Below, piece by piece: positions 27,609-37,013 of a DNA stretch of 64,000 bases; positions within the stretch are counted from its first letter, which is position 1; every line of letters begins with the position of its first letter. A program made the position numbers and the translations under genes. This DNA is from Butyrivibrio sp. NC2007 (lineage in GTDB: Bacteria; Bacillota; Clostridia; Lachnospirales; Lachnospiraceae), in assembly GCF_000421405.1 (NCBI RefSeq), contig NZ_ATWY01000006.1, forward strand, positions 62,001 to 126,000, given 5' to 3'. The notes below the pieces were generated by a model, which saw only the letters and a list, made by a program, of their open reading frames with translations, made no database searches and was not told the DNA's origin.

Positions 27609-28595
27609 TTACTTTTTTAGCATTACTCGGAGTAACTTCCCCGATAATTTCTTTTCTACAAAATAATAAGATAATATTGTTAGCAATGTGGTTGCTAAAA
27701 CGAACATTACCAAATAACCAACATCATACGTTCTCCATAATTCGTCCAAAACAGTAAATACTAAAATATGGACCAGATATATCGAATAAGATACTGCACT
27801 TATACCAGTCACAACCTTGTACACTAAGTTTTTTTCACTAAGCACAAGCTTATTGCCCCTAGATGCCAATAAATACATTGATGCTATGACCGGTGCAACT
27901 AGGGAATTGCCACTATCCGTCAATACGCATATTAACACAAGCATGCATTCTGCTGATATCACCCATATAGTGTTCCCTTCCTTTTCTGACAGATAAACTA
28001 GGATTCCTAAAAAGAAGAAAAACATATACATGATTGGAGTAGCATTGTTTCCTAATAGTCTCAATGCCACATAAAAAACAATAGCTAAAATCCCCGCTAC
28101 ATAATCTCTTTTTACTAGCATAAAAATAACCGGAGCCAGAATATAGAACAAAACAAAAACCGATATACTCCAAGTAGCGCCAAGATTTATCCAAAACTCG
28201 CTATCGGTAGGTACCCATCTGTTAAGAAAAAAGATATACCTTACCCAATATAATCCGGAAGAATCCTCAGGTACACGGTTACGTACAGTAAAAAAAATGA
28301 AATAAAAACATATCACAAAATAGTATAAAGGCAAAACGTGCACTGCTCTCTTGACATAAAAAATCCTCACAGCAGCAAAACTATCTTTGCTACGCGAAAA
28401 CTCCTTTTCCAAAGAAACGTATCCCAGATATCCGCTCAATATGAAGAAAAATCCAACTCCCGTTGATCCCTTTTCAAAAAAGCTTCCTATAGTTCCCGGA
28501 AGCATGAACCGCTGGCCAATGTGCACTCCTAAAACCATCAAACAAGCCAACGCCCTTAATAGATCAAGAGAGAAATCTCTATTTGAGTTCTTCAT
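27609..28595 (-). CDS. Acyltransferase family 3 (OafA/WecH-like)
   Basis: 328 residues with 10 predicted membrane helices. FSLDLLRALACLMVLGVHIG holds the conserved first-helix histidine, and GSTGVGFFFILSGYLGYVSL the second conserved block. There is no C-terminal SGNH domain. The family O-acetylates or succinylates sugars at the membrane using acyl-CoA. The ATG lies inside the last codons of the ABC gene, with GAAGGAAG before it, so the two are coupled. Confidence 0.92.
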   Translation of the reverse strand: MKNSNRDFSLDLLRALACLMVLGVHIGQRFMLPGTIGSFFEKGSTGVGFFFILSGYLGYVSLEKEFSRSKDSFAAVRIFYVKRAVHVLPLYYFVICFYFIFFTVRNRVPEDSSGLYWVRYIFFLNRWVPTDSEFWINLGATWSISVFVLFYILAPVIFMLVKRDYVAGILAIVFYVALRLLGNNATPIMYMFFFFLGILVYLSEKEGNTIWVISAECMLVLICVLTDSGNSLVAPVIASMYLLASRGNKLVLSEKNLVYKVVTGISAVSYSIYLVHILVFTVLDELWRTYDVGYLVMFVLATTLLTILSYYFVEKKLSGKLLRVMLKK

Positions 28596-30318
28596 AAGTT
28601 ACTTCCTTCACTTTACCTTCATTAACTTCATAGATAATGTCACACTGCTTAATTGTCGAAAGTCTGTGGGCAATGATAATCATTGTCTTCTTGCCTGCCA
28701 GATTATATATGGCATCCATGACAGCTTTCTCCGTATCGTTATCCAGCGCTGATGTTGCTTCATCTAAAACAATCACATCCGGATCAAAATACAATGCCCT
28801 AGCAATTCCGATTCGCTGTCTCTGACCACCCGAAATCTTCACGCCTCTTTCACCAAGGCTGGAATTTAGGCCTTCTTCCTGACCTTTGATAAAGTCTGCA
28901 ATCTGAGCACCTTCCAGAGCCTTCCACACCTTGTCATCATCCACTTTCTCTTCAGGTACACCAAAAGCAACATTGGCTCTTATGGTGTCATCCATAAGAA
29001 AGATAGTCTGTGGAATATAGCCGATATGCTTGTGCCATACCTTATCATTCTTAACAACATCAATGCCCGACACTTTAATTGTTCCAGCACAGGGCTTAAG
29101 TACTCCCAAAATAAGATCTGCCAGAGTTGTCTTTCCTGCTCCGGAAGGACCAACAAAGGCAATGGATTTATTATTTGGTAAAATAAGGCTTACTTCATTG
29201 ATGATCTTCTTTTCAGGATGCGAAGGATAAGCAAAAACAAGATCTTTGATAATGATATCCCCATTTTGAATTTCCTCACTACTGTTCTCTAACGAAGAAT
29301 CCACCATCAAATGTTCCATTTCCTCCATATCCTGATAAACAGCATCAATAGAAGGTCTGTTAAACATCAGCGCACTTAAGTTGTTACTGATCCTGTTAAA
29401 GGATGGAAGCATACGAATAGCTGCTACAGCAAATACAGACATTATCGGAATAAACTTATTGACATCTGCTCCCATTGCAATACGGATTGCCATGAATAAG
29501 AGCAGCCCACATATACAAAGCGATTCCATTATAGGACGTGGAATATATGACAAAAGCATCTGATGCTGAGCTGCATAAACAAACCTTTTGAATGCCTTGT
29601 CATATCTGTTAACAAAATGTTCTTCCTTGCTGAGGGCTTTTATCTCTTTTACTCCACCAAATGCCTCAAGAAAGAACTTGTTTCTATCAGTGATTGCTTC
29701 TCTGGTCTCAATTCCATACATCTTCAACTTTTTTCTAAAAAATTTAGCGAAGATAAGCAAAAATACCACCAGCAACACAACCATTAAAAGGCTCGTGTAA
29801 AAATCTGTAATCAAAAGAAAAACAGCCAACATCCCACAGACCAGGATTTCTGTTATAAGCTGCAATCCATTTGTAAGAACTGTAATAAAGTTCTGTACAT
29901 CTGTATCAATATTTCTCTGGAGTTCGGCTATATTATGCTCAACGTGAAAAAGATATTCCTGATTCATGTAGCACTTCATAAGTCTTACTGACAAACGTCT
30001 CTGATTATTTGTAATGAAATGATTTTGAGCATTTGTCATTAGGACAAGATAAATATTCTTAATGATGTAAATAAACACCAGGCTGATAGCCATTATCAGA
30101 ATAAACATCTTATTATCTTGGATTCCAAGCAGTTCCTTAAAAAAATGATATTTGCTGTTCTCGTCTATGACACTTGGGTCTGTGACAGCAGTTACAAGCG
30201 GTAAAATAGCTGAAACACCAAGAGTTTCGAACATCGCTCCTATAAGAATTATAAAAAGGAGCATCAGAAATCTTGACTTCTGATGTCTATCCAAAATACT
30301 ATACGCTTTCTTAATCAT
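28579..30318 (-). CDS. ABC flippase half-transporter (PglK/MsbA-like)
   Basis: 579 residues: a six-helix exporter domain (1-about 330) and an ATPase domain. Walker A GPSGAGKTTL, signature SGGQRQRIGIAR, Walker B VIVLDEATSALD and H-loop IIIAHRLSTI are intact. The fusion layout and the place beside glycosyltransferases point to a lipid-linked oligosaccharide flippase like PglK rather than a two-gene Wzm/Wzt system. It works as a dimer. The protein at 50778-52583 is a clear homologue. No Wzx-type flippase was seen. Confidence 0.9.
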   Translation of the reverse strand: MIKKAYSILDRHQKSRFLMLLFIILIGAMFETLGVSAILPLVTAVTDPSVIDENSKYHFFKELLGIQDNKMFILIMAISLVFIYIIKNIYLVLMTNAQNHFITNNQRRLSVRLMKCYMNQEYLFHVEHNIAELQRNIDTDVQNFITVLTNGLQLITEILVCGMLAVFLLITDFYTSLLMVVLLVVFLLIFAKFFRKKLKMYGIETREAITDRNKFFLEAFGGVKEIKALSKEEHFVNRYDKAFKRFVYAAQHQMLLSYIPRPIMESLCICGLLLFMAIRIAMGADVNKFIPIMSVFAVAAIRMLPSFNRISNNLSALMFNRPSIDAVYQDMEEMEHLMVDSSLENSSEEIQNGDIIIKDLVFAYPSHPEKKIINEVSLILPNNKSIAFVGPSGAGKTTLADLILGVLKPCAGTIKVSGIDVVKNDKVWHKHIGYIPQTIFLMDDTIRANVAFGVPEEKVDDDKVWKALEGAQIADFIKGQEEGLNSSLGERGVKISGGQRQRIGIARALYFDPDVIVLDEATSALDNDTEKAVMDAIYNLAGKKTMIIIAHRLSTIKQCDIIYEVNEGKVKEVTYEELK

Positions 30319-30344
30319 AATAATTCACCATTTCTATATCATTA

Positions 30345-31424
30345 TTATTGGCGCTTAGCGTCAATAGCTTTCTTAAGTTCTTCATCGCCATCGTTCTCAA
30401 TAGATCCGTCCAAATATACCTTTACCCAATCCTTTGTATCAGGGATAGTAAGCCATTCTTTATCGGGATAAAGCTTAAGCACATAGGTAAATGCACCTGC
30501 AATTATGGAAAAAGAGCTTGGGGCTGCTACTATTATATCAGCATGGCAGATATTGATAAATGTATCCTCTGCAGAAAGGCTGGTAAACACCTTGAATTTG
30601 TCGGATATACCCTTAAGATCATCAAACTGGGTTTCATCTCCCTCAGAAAAAAGATAGAAACATACATTTTCAGGGGCCATAGAAACATTAAGAATATGCC
30701 TCATAACCGCGGCATAATAGCCATTGTCAAGCCATCTATCGAGCATCGACTTATCACCCTGCTCAAGAAGAGCCTTTACATCGCCTCTTCTTACATGGAG
30801 TGCCACATTAACATGATTTTTATCATTGTCAAATACAAGAACATCCTTAGACCTTGTGGATGATTTCCAGAAAAGATCTCTGATAAGTCGGTCTCCATAC
30901 ATATCATCTCTATCTGCTGTCCACTGCTCATGTTCGTTTACAAAAACAATCTTTTCCCCTTGATATGAAGCGATGATCTGCTTTATAAGTGCCACCGACT
31001 CCTTTGAGTCCATATTGTAATAGGGAAGTCTTATTCTTTTATATCCCTTGTCTATAAGCTCCTGAGCTATAGGAAATCCCTCTCCCAGCCCCATCTTCTC
31101 GTCCCAGGAGGAATTTACCATAGGAGAGTATGCATACTTAAGTCCTAGGCGCTCAGCGTTTACCAGTCCCGCCCTCCAACTTCCAAGGCCATGACCAAAA
31201 CCAGCCAAGGGATTGGGGCATTCTGTCATATAGAGGTTCTCATAGCCATCTGATGTGCCGTCTTTTGGCTTTACATTTCTATGCCTGTAAGAACGATAAA
31301 AAGGATAGGCTTTTGTCCTATCCTTGATAATCTTATAAAACAAAGAATGAATTTTTAGTTTTATCTTATCTTCAACCGACGCATAATCGTGACGCACCGA
31401 CTTATCAATATGATATTTCCCCAT
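30345..31424 (-). CDS. Fucosyltransferase-like GT-B protein
   Basis: 359 residues from the ATG at 31424, which has a clean AGAGGA site after the previous stop; a longer reading to 31478 is unlikely. GFGHGLGSWRAGLVNAERLG (acceptor/GDP-sugar loop), VNVALHVRRGDV near residue 205 (the HxRRGD motif of fucosyltransferases) and a C-terminal IIVAAPSSFSIIAGAF match GT11/GT23-like fold enzymes. The donor is probably a GDP-sugar. It is not a close copy of the other two fucosyltransferase-like proteins here. Confidence 0.68.
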   Translation of the reverse strand: MGKYHIDKSVRHDYASVEDKIKLKIHSLFYKIIKDRTKAYPFYRSYRHRNVKPKDGTSDGYENLYMTECPNPLAGFGHGLGSWRAGLVNAERLGLKYAYSPMVNSSWDEKMGLGEGFPIAQELIDKGYKRIRLPYYNMDSKESVALIKQIIASYQGEKIVFVNEHEQWTADRDDMYGDRLIRDLFWKSSTRSKDVLVFDNDKNHVNVALHVRRGDVKALLEQGDKSMLDRWLDNGYYAAVMRHILNVSMAPENVCFYLFSEGDETQFDDLKGISDKFKVFTSLSAEDTFINICHADIIVAAPSSFSIIAGAFTYVLKLYPDKEWLTIPDTKDWVKVYLDGSIENDGDEELKKAIDAKRQ

Positions 31425-31440
31425 ATTTTCCTCTGTAAAC

Positions 31441-32661
31441 TCAATACTTCTCAATCGTATCAAGTATTGAACCAACATAAAACTCCGACAAAGTCTTTAT
31501 GTTTTCTTCGTTGTGCTTAATAACCATCTCCTTAGATGGCCTCTCCCTGTGTTCATCCAGGAGCTTTATCATCTTATCAGCCAGGTCTTCAGGATTCTTG
31601 GCCTCGAAATGCCTTATGAGATCTGAATCCTCCACCTCATTATTTACCCTGATATCCGCCATGATAGACGGAATCAGCAGAGAATTAGCATTATAAACCG
31701 AGCATCCCCCGGGATCACCCTCAAAAAGAGAAGGCTGGATAAGTGCCACAGAGTTTTTAATCATTTGGATCTGATCCATTTTGGGAATAAAACCAACAAA
31801 GAAAATGTTCTTCTCAAGGCCCAGTTCACTGACCGTCTTTTTAATCTCATTACAGTACTCACCGTCTCTATTGTCAGAATACATCCTTCCGGTACAGACA
31901 AGCCCCACATCATCATATTTCCGGTCAAACAATATTTTCATAGCCTTAATAGCAGTCATGTGATTCTTGTGAATCCAGAACTGATTAGAGATGATAAAAA
32001 ATCTCTTCGGAAGCTTGTAGCTTGAAATATCCACATCACACTCAATAAAGGTCTGAGGCGCAAAGGGCGCAAAAGGCTGAACAAAAACCTTGTAATCTCC
32101 GGGATAGTACTCCTCAAGATCGTCCTTTACCGACTTAGAGGTTGCAACAAAGAACTTGGTATTCTTGACCTGGTTCCTACTATTATTCTCACGGTAATCC
32201 AGAGTTGCCTGATCAAACAGTTCCGGAAGATATTTCTCCTGAAAATCAGCAATATAGCCAATCCAAGGCGTTTCCATCTTGGGATAATAGTCCCTCAAAA
32301 TAGGAAAACATATATCTGCCTTTAGCTTCTTAAGGGTCCTGTCAAGGCTGTTTCCGCCATCATCATGTATCTTCTTAATGTGCTTCCTGTAGAAAACTAC
32401 CGGTACCTCAGGGCAAAGGACCTTGAACACACTGGTAACACGCTCAATGTTAGCCTTCTCGTTCAGATCCAGTTTCTTTATCAGCCTTCGTGCCACCCTG
32501 ATAGGCAGGTATTCACGAGGCAGAACAAGATACATCTTTACATCATAATCACTGGTCTTTTTTGCATTTTGTAATACGCAGGCAATGTTGGACAAAAAGT
32601 CTGTTCCGCCATCCCAGGTATACAGGCCATCCGCCAACAGTGCAACAGTTAAAGTCTTCAT
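31441..32661 (-). CDS. Family 4 glycosyltransferase (GT-B)
   Basis: 406 residues. TVALLADGLYTWDGGTDFLSN is the N-terminal GT-B domain; KRFFIISNQFWIHKNHMTAIKA and LIQPSLFEGDPGGCSVYNANSL give the C-terminal donor site with its glutamate. It follows the aminotransferase by three bases, so it likely adds the amino sugar made by or with that enzyme; this is inference from context. Confidence 0.88.
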   Translation of the reverse strand: MKTLTVALLADGLYTWDGGTDFLSNIACVLQNAKKTSDYDVKMYLVLPREYLPIRVARRLIKKLDLNEKANIERVTSVFKVLCPEVPVVFYRKHIKKIHDDGGNSLDRTLKKLKADICFPILRDYYPKMETPWIGYIADFQEKYLPELFDQATLDYRENNSRNQVKNTKFFVATSKSVKDDLEEYYPGDYKVFVQPFAPFAPQTFIECDVDISSYKLPKRFFIISNQFWIHKNHMTAIKAMKILFDRKYDDVGLVCTGRMYSDNRDGEYCNEIKKTVSELGLEKNIFFVGFIPKMDQIQMIKNSVALIQPSLFEGDPGGCSVYNANSLLIPSIMADIRVNNEVEDSDLIRHFEAKNPEDLADKMIKLLDEHRERPSKEMVIKHNEENIKTLSEFYVGSILDTIEKY

Positions 32662-32664
32662 AAA

Positions 32665-33759
32665 TTATCTTTCATTAAAAAAGCTCTTAACAGCCTCAAT
32701 TACGTAATCCTGCTCCTCATCTGTAATTGCCGGGAAGCTTGGAAGATTGATGCCACGATATGCAATATACTCAGCATTTGAGTGCTTCTGGTACTTATGA
32801 GAATACATAGGCATTGTATGTACCGGATAGAATGTAGGTCTTGTCTCAATGCCTTTTTCCTCAAGGTATTTGCGAAGATCATCCCTCTTATCGGCATCAT
32901 CAAGCATTGCACAGCACATCCAATATGTGTGCTTAACATCTCCTACCGGTTCAAGTGTGGTAAGAGGAAGACCCTTAAGTCCTTCTTTATAACGAAGTCC
33001 GATTTCAATCTTTCTATTAACAAATTTGTCGATATTCTCAAGCTGGGCACATCCGATAGCAGCCTGAATATTAGTCATACGGAAGTTATAACCGATAATA
33101 TCACTCCAGTACATTCTATACTTGGCATTGCCCTGATCCTTGATACGACCGGCACGCTCATAAAGTGCAATGTCATTTGTCAGGACCATTCCACCTTCGC
33201 CGGTGGTGATAGTCTTATTTCCGAAAAAGCTAAAGCATGCAATATCGCCAAAAGATCCTACTCTTCTTCCCTTGTACTCTGATCCGATGGCCTCTGCACA
33301 GTCCTCAATAAGGAACAAGTCATATTCCTTACAAATAGCACAAAGCTCATCCATGTCGCAAGGATGTCCATAAAGGTGAACTGCAATAATAGCCTTAGTC
33401 TTATCTGTTATTTTCTTCCTGACGTCCTCAGGATCCATCTGCCAGCTATCACGCTTAGAGTCAACAAATACCGGGGTTCCACCGACATAAGTCACGCAGT
33501 TTGCAGAAGCCACATAGGTAAAACTCGGAACAATAACTTCGTCTCCTTCAGTAATGCCAAGAGTAAGCATAGCAAGATGAAGAGCCACAGTACCATTGAA
33601 CACACCCAAACCATACTGCATTCCAATATAGTTTGCAAACTCTTTTTCAAACCTTGGCCCATATTTTCCCTTCCAGGAAATCCACTCTGTATCAATACAA
33701 TCCATTACATATTCTTTTTCCTTACCAATAAGGCTTGGTTTATATACAGGTACTTTCAT
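32665..33759 (-). CDS. DegT/DnrJ/EryC1 PLP-dependent sugar aminotransferase
   Basis: 364 residues from ATG 33759 with AAAGGA upstream. The PLP site is complete: FNGTVALHLAMLTLG, HLYGHPCDMD, FLIEDCAEAIGSEYKG and the Schiff-base lysine in SFFGNKTITTGEGG. The family converts nucleotide-bound 4-keto (or 3-keto) sugars to amino sugars in the cytoplasm, with glutamate as donor. No partner dehydratase is present in the window. It is the first gene after the promoter at 33835-33863. Confidence 0.93.
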   Translation of the reverse strand: MKVPVYKPSLIGKEKEYVMDCIDTEWISWKGKYGPRFEKEFANYIGMQYGLGVFNGTVALHLAMLTLGITEGDEVIVPSFTYVASANCVTYVGGTPVFVDSKRDSWQMDPEDVRKKITDKTKAIIAVHLYGHPCDMDELCAICKEYDLFLIEDCAEAIGSEYKGRRVGSFGDIACFSFFGNKTITTGEGGMVLTNDIALYERAGRIKDQGNAKYRMYWSDIIGYNFRMTNIQAAIGCAQLENIDKFVNRKIEIGLRYKEGLKGLPLTTLEPVGDVKHTYWMCCAMLDDADKRDDLRKYLEEKGIETRPTFYPVHTMPMYSHKYQKHSNAEYIAYRGINLPSFPAITDEEQDYVIEAVKSFFNER

Positions 33760-33834
33760 CACTTACATCCTTTCGCAAAATTCCATCAATTCAAGATTTA
33801 CAAGTTTATCTTTTCAGAATAATAACGTAAATGA

Positions 33835-33863
33835 ATTATAGCAAACATTCCCATAATTGCCAA
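33835..33863 (-). promoter_or_regulatory. Internal sigma-A promoter with extended -10
   Basis: On the minus strand TTGGCA (33858-33863), 17-base spacer, TATAAT (33835-33840), with TGC just before the -10. About 75 bases separate it from the aminotransferase start. It would restart transcription for the 33.7-13.1 kb genes. Confidence 0.72.
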
Positions 33864-33869
33864 ACCAGC

Positions 33870-34172
33870 AAATTTTCTATGCCATAACCATCTTTATTAG
33901 TTTCGACGGAATCCTATATAATATCATTGCCATAGCCATCGATATTGCAAAAATAATAACACAAATCGTTACTGTTTCTCTATATGGCTCCATATACATC
34001 GAAGTGGAAGGTATCTATCCTTGTCACAAGAAATCGAATCAATGTCTAAATACATAAATGACAGGATTACAAAGATCGGAACAGCCAAAGAAGAATAAAA
34101 ATCCAATAAGGTATTTAAAATGCCATCATCTTCAAATGCATAAAAATGGTCTACCACTACCTGGAAGCACAT
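33870..34172 (-). pseudogene. Remnant of a membrane acyltransferase (probable family 3)
   Basis: The 450-base gap after the Wzy-GT4 gene has no intact gene. A 67-residue reading from 34172 contains DFYSSLAVPIFVILSFMYLD, close to the second helix block of acyltransferase family 3. It stops at 33969, but a shifted frame continues as TVTICVIIFAISMAMAMILY followed by a short basic tail ending near 33870, like the last helix of the same family. The central part, about 250 residues, is missing. So this is likely a gene with a large internal deletion and a frameshift. The promoter of the next unit lies right after it. Confidence 0.4.
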
Positions 34173-34216
34173 TAAAATGCGTAGTTATGCAATCCCAACA
34201 TTATACTTTTTCATAT

Positions 34217-37009
34217 TTAGCTCATCCGCCTTACACTCTCATATATATCCTTAAGCAAAGAATAATTGTTACCCTCAGAATACTTGGTCAAAAAGTCCTC
34301 TGGCAGCTGTATAGGCCCCCTCATAAATGCTTCAACTGCCTTGGCAAGACCAACAACCGAATTACTCTTAAACTTCATTCCGGAGATGCCCTCTACCACG
34401 AGGCTTCCGACATTACCTATATCAGATGCAATGATTGGAGTTCCCATTGAATATGCCTCGGCAATTGTCATTGGAAAGCCCTCATAAAGCTGAGTGGGAT
34501 GAATCATTGCCATAGATTCTCCAATAATTCGCTTCGCCTCAGAATTTTCAACCTGTCCTGCTAATTCCACATTTTCAAGCTCATTGTTGCTAATGTAATC
34601 CCTGCACCAATCCTCAAGTTCACCTGATCCACAGATTATAAGCTTTGGCGCCGTGTTACCAAGTTTCATCCAGGCCTGAAGAAGAATCTCGACACCTTTC
34701 TTTTTCTCTAATCTTCCGGCGTAAACCATCTGATTCTTTCGCTGGTCATAAGGAATCACGTCGAAATCCGACTTTGTAAAGTTGGGTTTTAAGTAGATTC
34801 TTTCAGGATTAACCTGTCTGATAGTAAGTAGTTTTTCTTTATTAAACTCAGTAAGACAGATATAGTTAAGATATGAGTAAGTCCTTATCAAGCGCTGAAT
34901 ACTCATGGTCATTGCCATAGCCAGTGTCTGAAGCTTACTTCCTCTGTAACAATTGTGAACCAGTGAAGCCTTCAAACCGTATTTAATGCAATTCTCGCAA
35001 ACATGTTCATTTATATAGCACACTCCGTTAGGACACACTAATCTCATGTTATGCACAGTCTGAACAACCGGTATTCCCATATTTATCCCGGCAATGTAAA
35101 CTGCAGGACTTATAAGCGCAACTGTGTTATGAACATGAAGGACATCAACCCGTTCTTTTTCTATAATCCTGCAAATATCCTTATATGTCCTGACATTGAA
35201 TATGGCAGTAAAAGCCAGTTTGAGTTTTGCCCAGAAACCGCCCTCTTTTGCTTCATCATTATTCTTGAAATAAGTTATTACCTTATGTCCGTGTTCTTCG
35301 AGCATTTGTTTCTCATTGGCAACAACAATATCTTCGCCGCCGGGAATTCGATAATAATTATGGACAATCAACACTGTTTCTTTATAATCAGATCCAATAA
35401 TTCTGTTTCTTTTAAGCTGCCTGACTCTGCTCCTGGCAATCCACCAGAACAGGTAAATAAGGCAAGCTATAGTCCCGCCCCAAAGTCCGAAACTCAATGT
35501 GTATCTAATGCGTTCCATTTTGGCAACGCTTCTTCTCTGCATTCTATAAAGAGGTGTGTTCTCATCCACATAGCCACGAACAATCACTCCGTCTTTTCGT
35601 AATTGTTTAACCTCTTCTTCTGTAAGATAAGTCTCTACTCCGTTTCCAGAAGTCTGCTCCTCAGCCTGAGTAACAAAAATATCTGTAGGCGCAGGAACAA
35701 TTACTGAATACATGATACTTGTCACTATTCCTACAAGGATTAGTAGTGCAAAAGCACAGATCCAGATATTTACCGGTATGAATGGATTGCCAGCCTTTTT
35801 CTTATGTCCAATGCCGTAATTAAGCTTATTTCCATCAATAAGTGCAAATTCCTTTCCATGGATTTTCCCCGTGACACCATACAACCAGGCTCCAACAAAT
35901 AAAAATGTGAGGTTTTTGTAGGACTGGTTAAAAAGAAATAATTCCAATACCCCATATATAGAAAAACCTAGCAAAAGAGCAATTTCAGCTCTTCTGTCAT
36001 TTTTAATAGCGTCATACAGTACTACCATTAGCAAGGCAATCAGCATGACAAAAGCAACTGTTCCAAGCCTGAACAGTAAGTACACGTAAGAAGAATCAAT
36101 AGTATATCCATTATCAGGAACAGGTATAGACTCGATTCCAAAGAGCTTCAGCGGTTCGTAAGTAAGGAAATATCTGGTAAAGGTGAGTCTTCCTGCCAAT
36201 AACAGGTTTATATTCTCAAATAAATCTTCATTTGTAATAAGTGGTATTCCTACTGCAAACAGTACGCATAGTGGCAAAATCGCCATAAGAAGAATATTCT
36301 CAAGCTTAGTACGATTTCCTCTGTTGTAAAGATACATATGTAAGAATACATACAGGCAAACAACAAGGCCGCCATTTCTGCTTACAGAATACATAAACAC
36401 GTATCCGTTGCCTATAAGCAGTAAAATAGCTATAGCATTTACGTATCGCCTTGACAGATTTCTCGTCAGATACAGAATAAATGCTACCAAAACAAAATAT
36501 GAGGCATGGAGAGTATTGGGATGTGGATACCCCAAAGAATGCCTTAAAATAGGTGGCCATCCATGTCTGCTTAATGTAAAACTGACTTCAGGAATAACAC
36601 CTATTACAGAAAGGACATACAAGGATACAAAAGAAGTAAGCCAGATAGCCGTTCCAACCTTAAACACTCTTGAGGTGGACACTCCCTTCATACCAAGAAT
36701 CATCGTGAAATATATAAGAAGAGACTTCTCTCCGGACTGCTTATAAACAATCAGTCCAAGTCCCAGTAAAGCAGCAGCAATAATAAGCTCAACAAGGTTA
36801 TGCTTGGTGATGACCATTTTGCACGCAAAGAAGAAAGCCCCAATCACAAGGCAAATATTGTACGCAAGCTGACCTTCATATAATCCAATGGCCTTCGCAG
36901 TGAGCATAACTGCAAAATATGCCAAGTATGCGATTTCAGCCAAGGATATAATCATGCTATATGGACTTGTCTTTTCATTATCTGAGGTTACTCTCGTTAT
37001 AAATGACAT
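34217..37009 (-). CDS. Wzy-like O-antigen polymerase fused to family 4 glycosyltransferase
   Basis: 930 residues, about twice a usual Wzy. Residues 1-about 420 form a polytopic polymerase/ligase-like domain with HSLGYPHPNTLHASYFVLVA before an outer loop and SVSRNGGLVV after it. A further helix, an outer loop of about 70 residues and another helix (about 480-515) return the chain to the cytoplasm. From about 540 a complete GT4 follows: IVHNYYRIPGGEDIV, VHNTVALISPAVY, QMVYAGRLEKKKGVEILLQA and the EX7E motif EGFPMTIAEAYSMG. Inference: polymerisation of the repeat unit is tied physically to its last glycosylation step. No stop or frame break lies between the halves. Confidence 0.87.
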   Translation of the reverse strand: MSFITRVTSDNEKTSPYSMIISLAEIAYLAYFAVMLTAKAIGLYEGQLAYNICLVIGAFFFACKMVITKHNLVELIIAAALLGLGLIVYKQSGEKSLLIYFTMILGMKGVSTSRVFKVGTAIWLTSFVSLYVLSVIGVIPEVSFTLSRHGWPPILRHSLGYPHPNTLHASYFVLVAFILYLTRNLSRRYVNAIAILLLIGNGYVFMYSVSRNGGLVVCLYVFLHMYLYNRGNRTKLENILLMAILPLCVLFAVGIPLITNEDLFENINLLLAGRLTFTRYFLTYEPLKLFGIESIPVPDNGYTIDSSYVYLLFRLGTVAFVMLIALLMVVLYDAIKNDRRAEIALLLGFSIYGVLELFLFNQSYKNLTFLFVGAWLYGVTGKIHGKEFALIDGNKLNYGIGHKKKAGNPFIPVNIWICAFALLILVGIVTSIMYSVIVPAPTDIFVTQAEEQTSGNGVETYLTEEEVKQLRKDGVIVRGYVDENTPLYRMQRRSVAKMERIRYTLSFGLWGGTIACLIYLFWWIARSRVRQLKRNRIIGSDYKETVLIVHNYYRIPGGEDIVVANEKQMLEEHGHKVITYFKNNDEAKEGGFWAKLKLAFTAIFNVRTYKDICRIIEKERVDVLHVHNTVALISPAVYIAGINMGIPVVQTVHNMRLVCPNGVCYINEHVCENCIKYGLKASLVHNCYRGSKLQTLAMAMTMSIQRLIRTYSYLNYICLTEFNKEKLLTIRQVNPERIYLKPNFTKSDFDVIPYDQRKNQMVYAGRLEKKKGVEILLQAWMKLGNTAPKLIICGSGELEDWCRDYISNNELENVELAGQVENSEAKRIIGESMAMIHPTQLYEGFPMTIAEAYSMGTPIIASDIGNVGSLVVEGISGMKFKSNSVVGLAKAVEAFMRGPIQLPEDFLTKYSEGNNYSLLKDIYESVRRMS

Positions 37010-37013
37010 TAAA

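Noticed and set aside
30348-30863. 171-residue plus-strand frame
   Set aside because: Antisense to the fucosyltransferase-like gene; no recognisable domain.
32782-33282. 166-residue plus-strand frame
   Set aside because: Antisense to the DegT aminotransferase, whose PLP motifs are complete.
33857-34057. Plus-strand 66-residue membrane-like frame in the gap
   Set aside because: It is antisense to the acyltransferase remnant, and the hydrophobic look comes from the complementary strand; no ribosome site.
35051-35602. 183-residue plus-strand frame
   Set aside because: Antisense to the Wzy-GT4 fusion, which has strong family motifs; no matching family or start signal.
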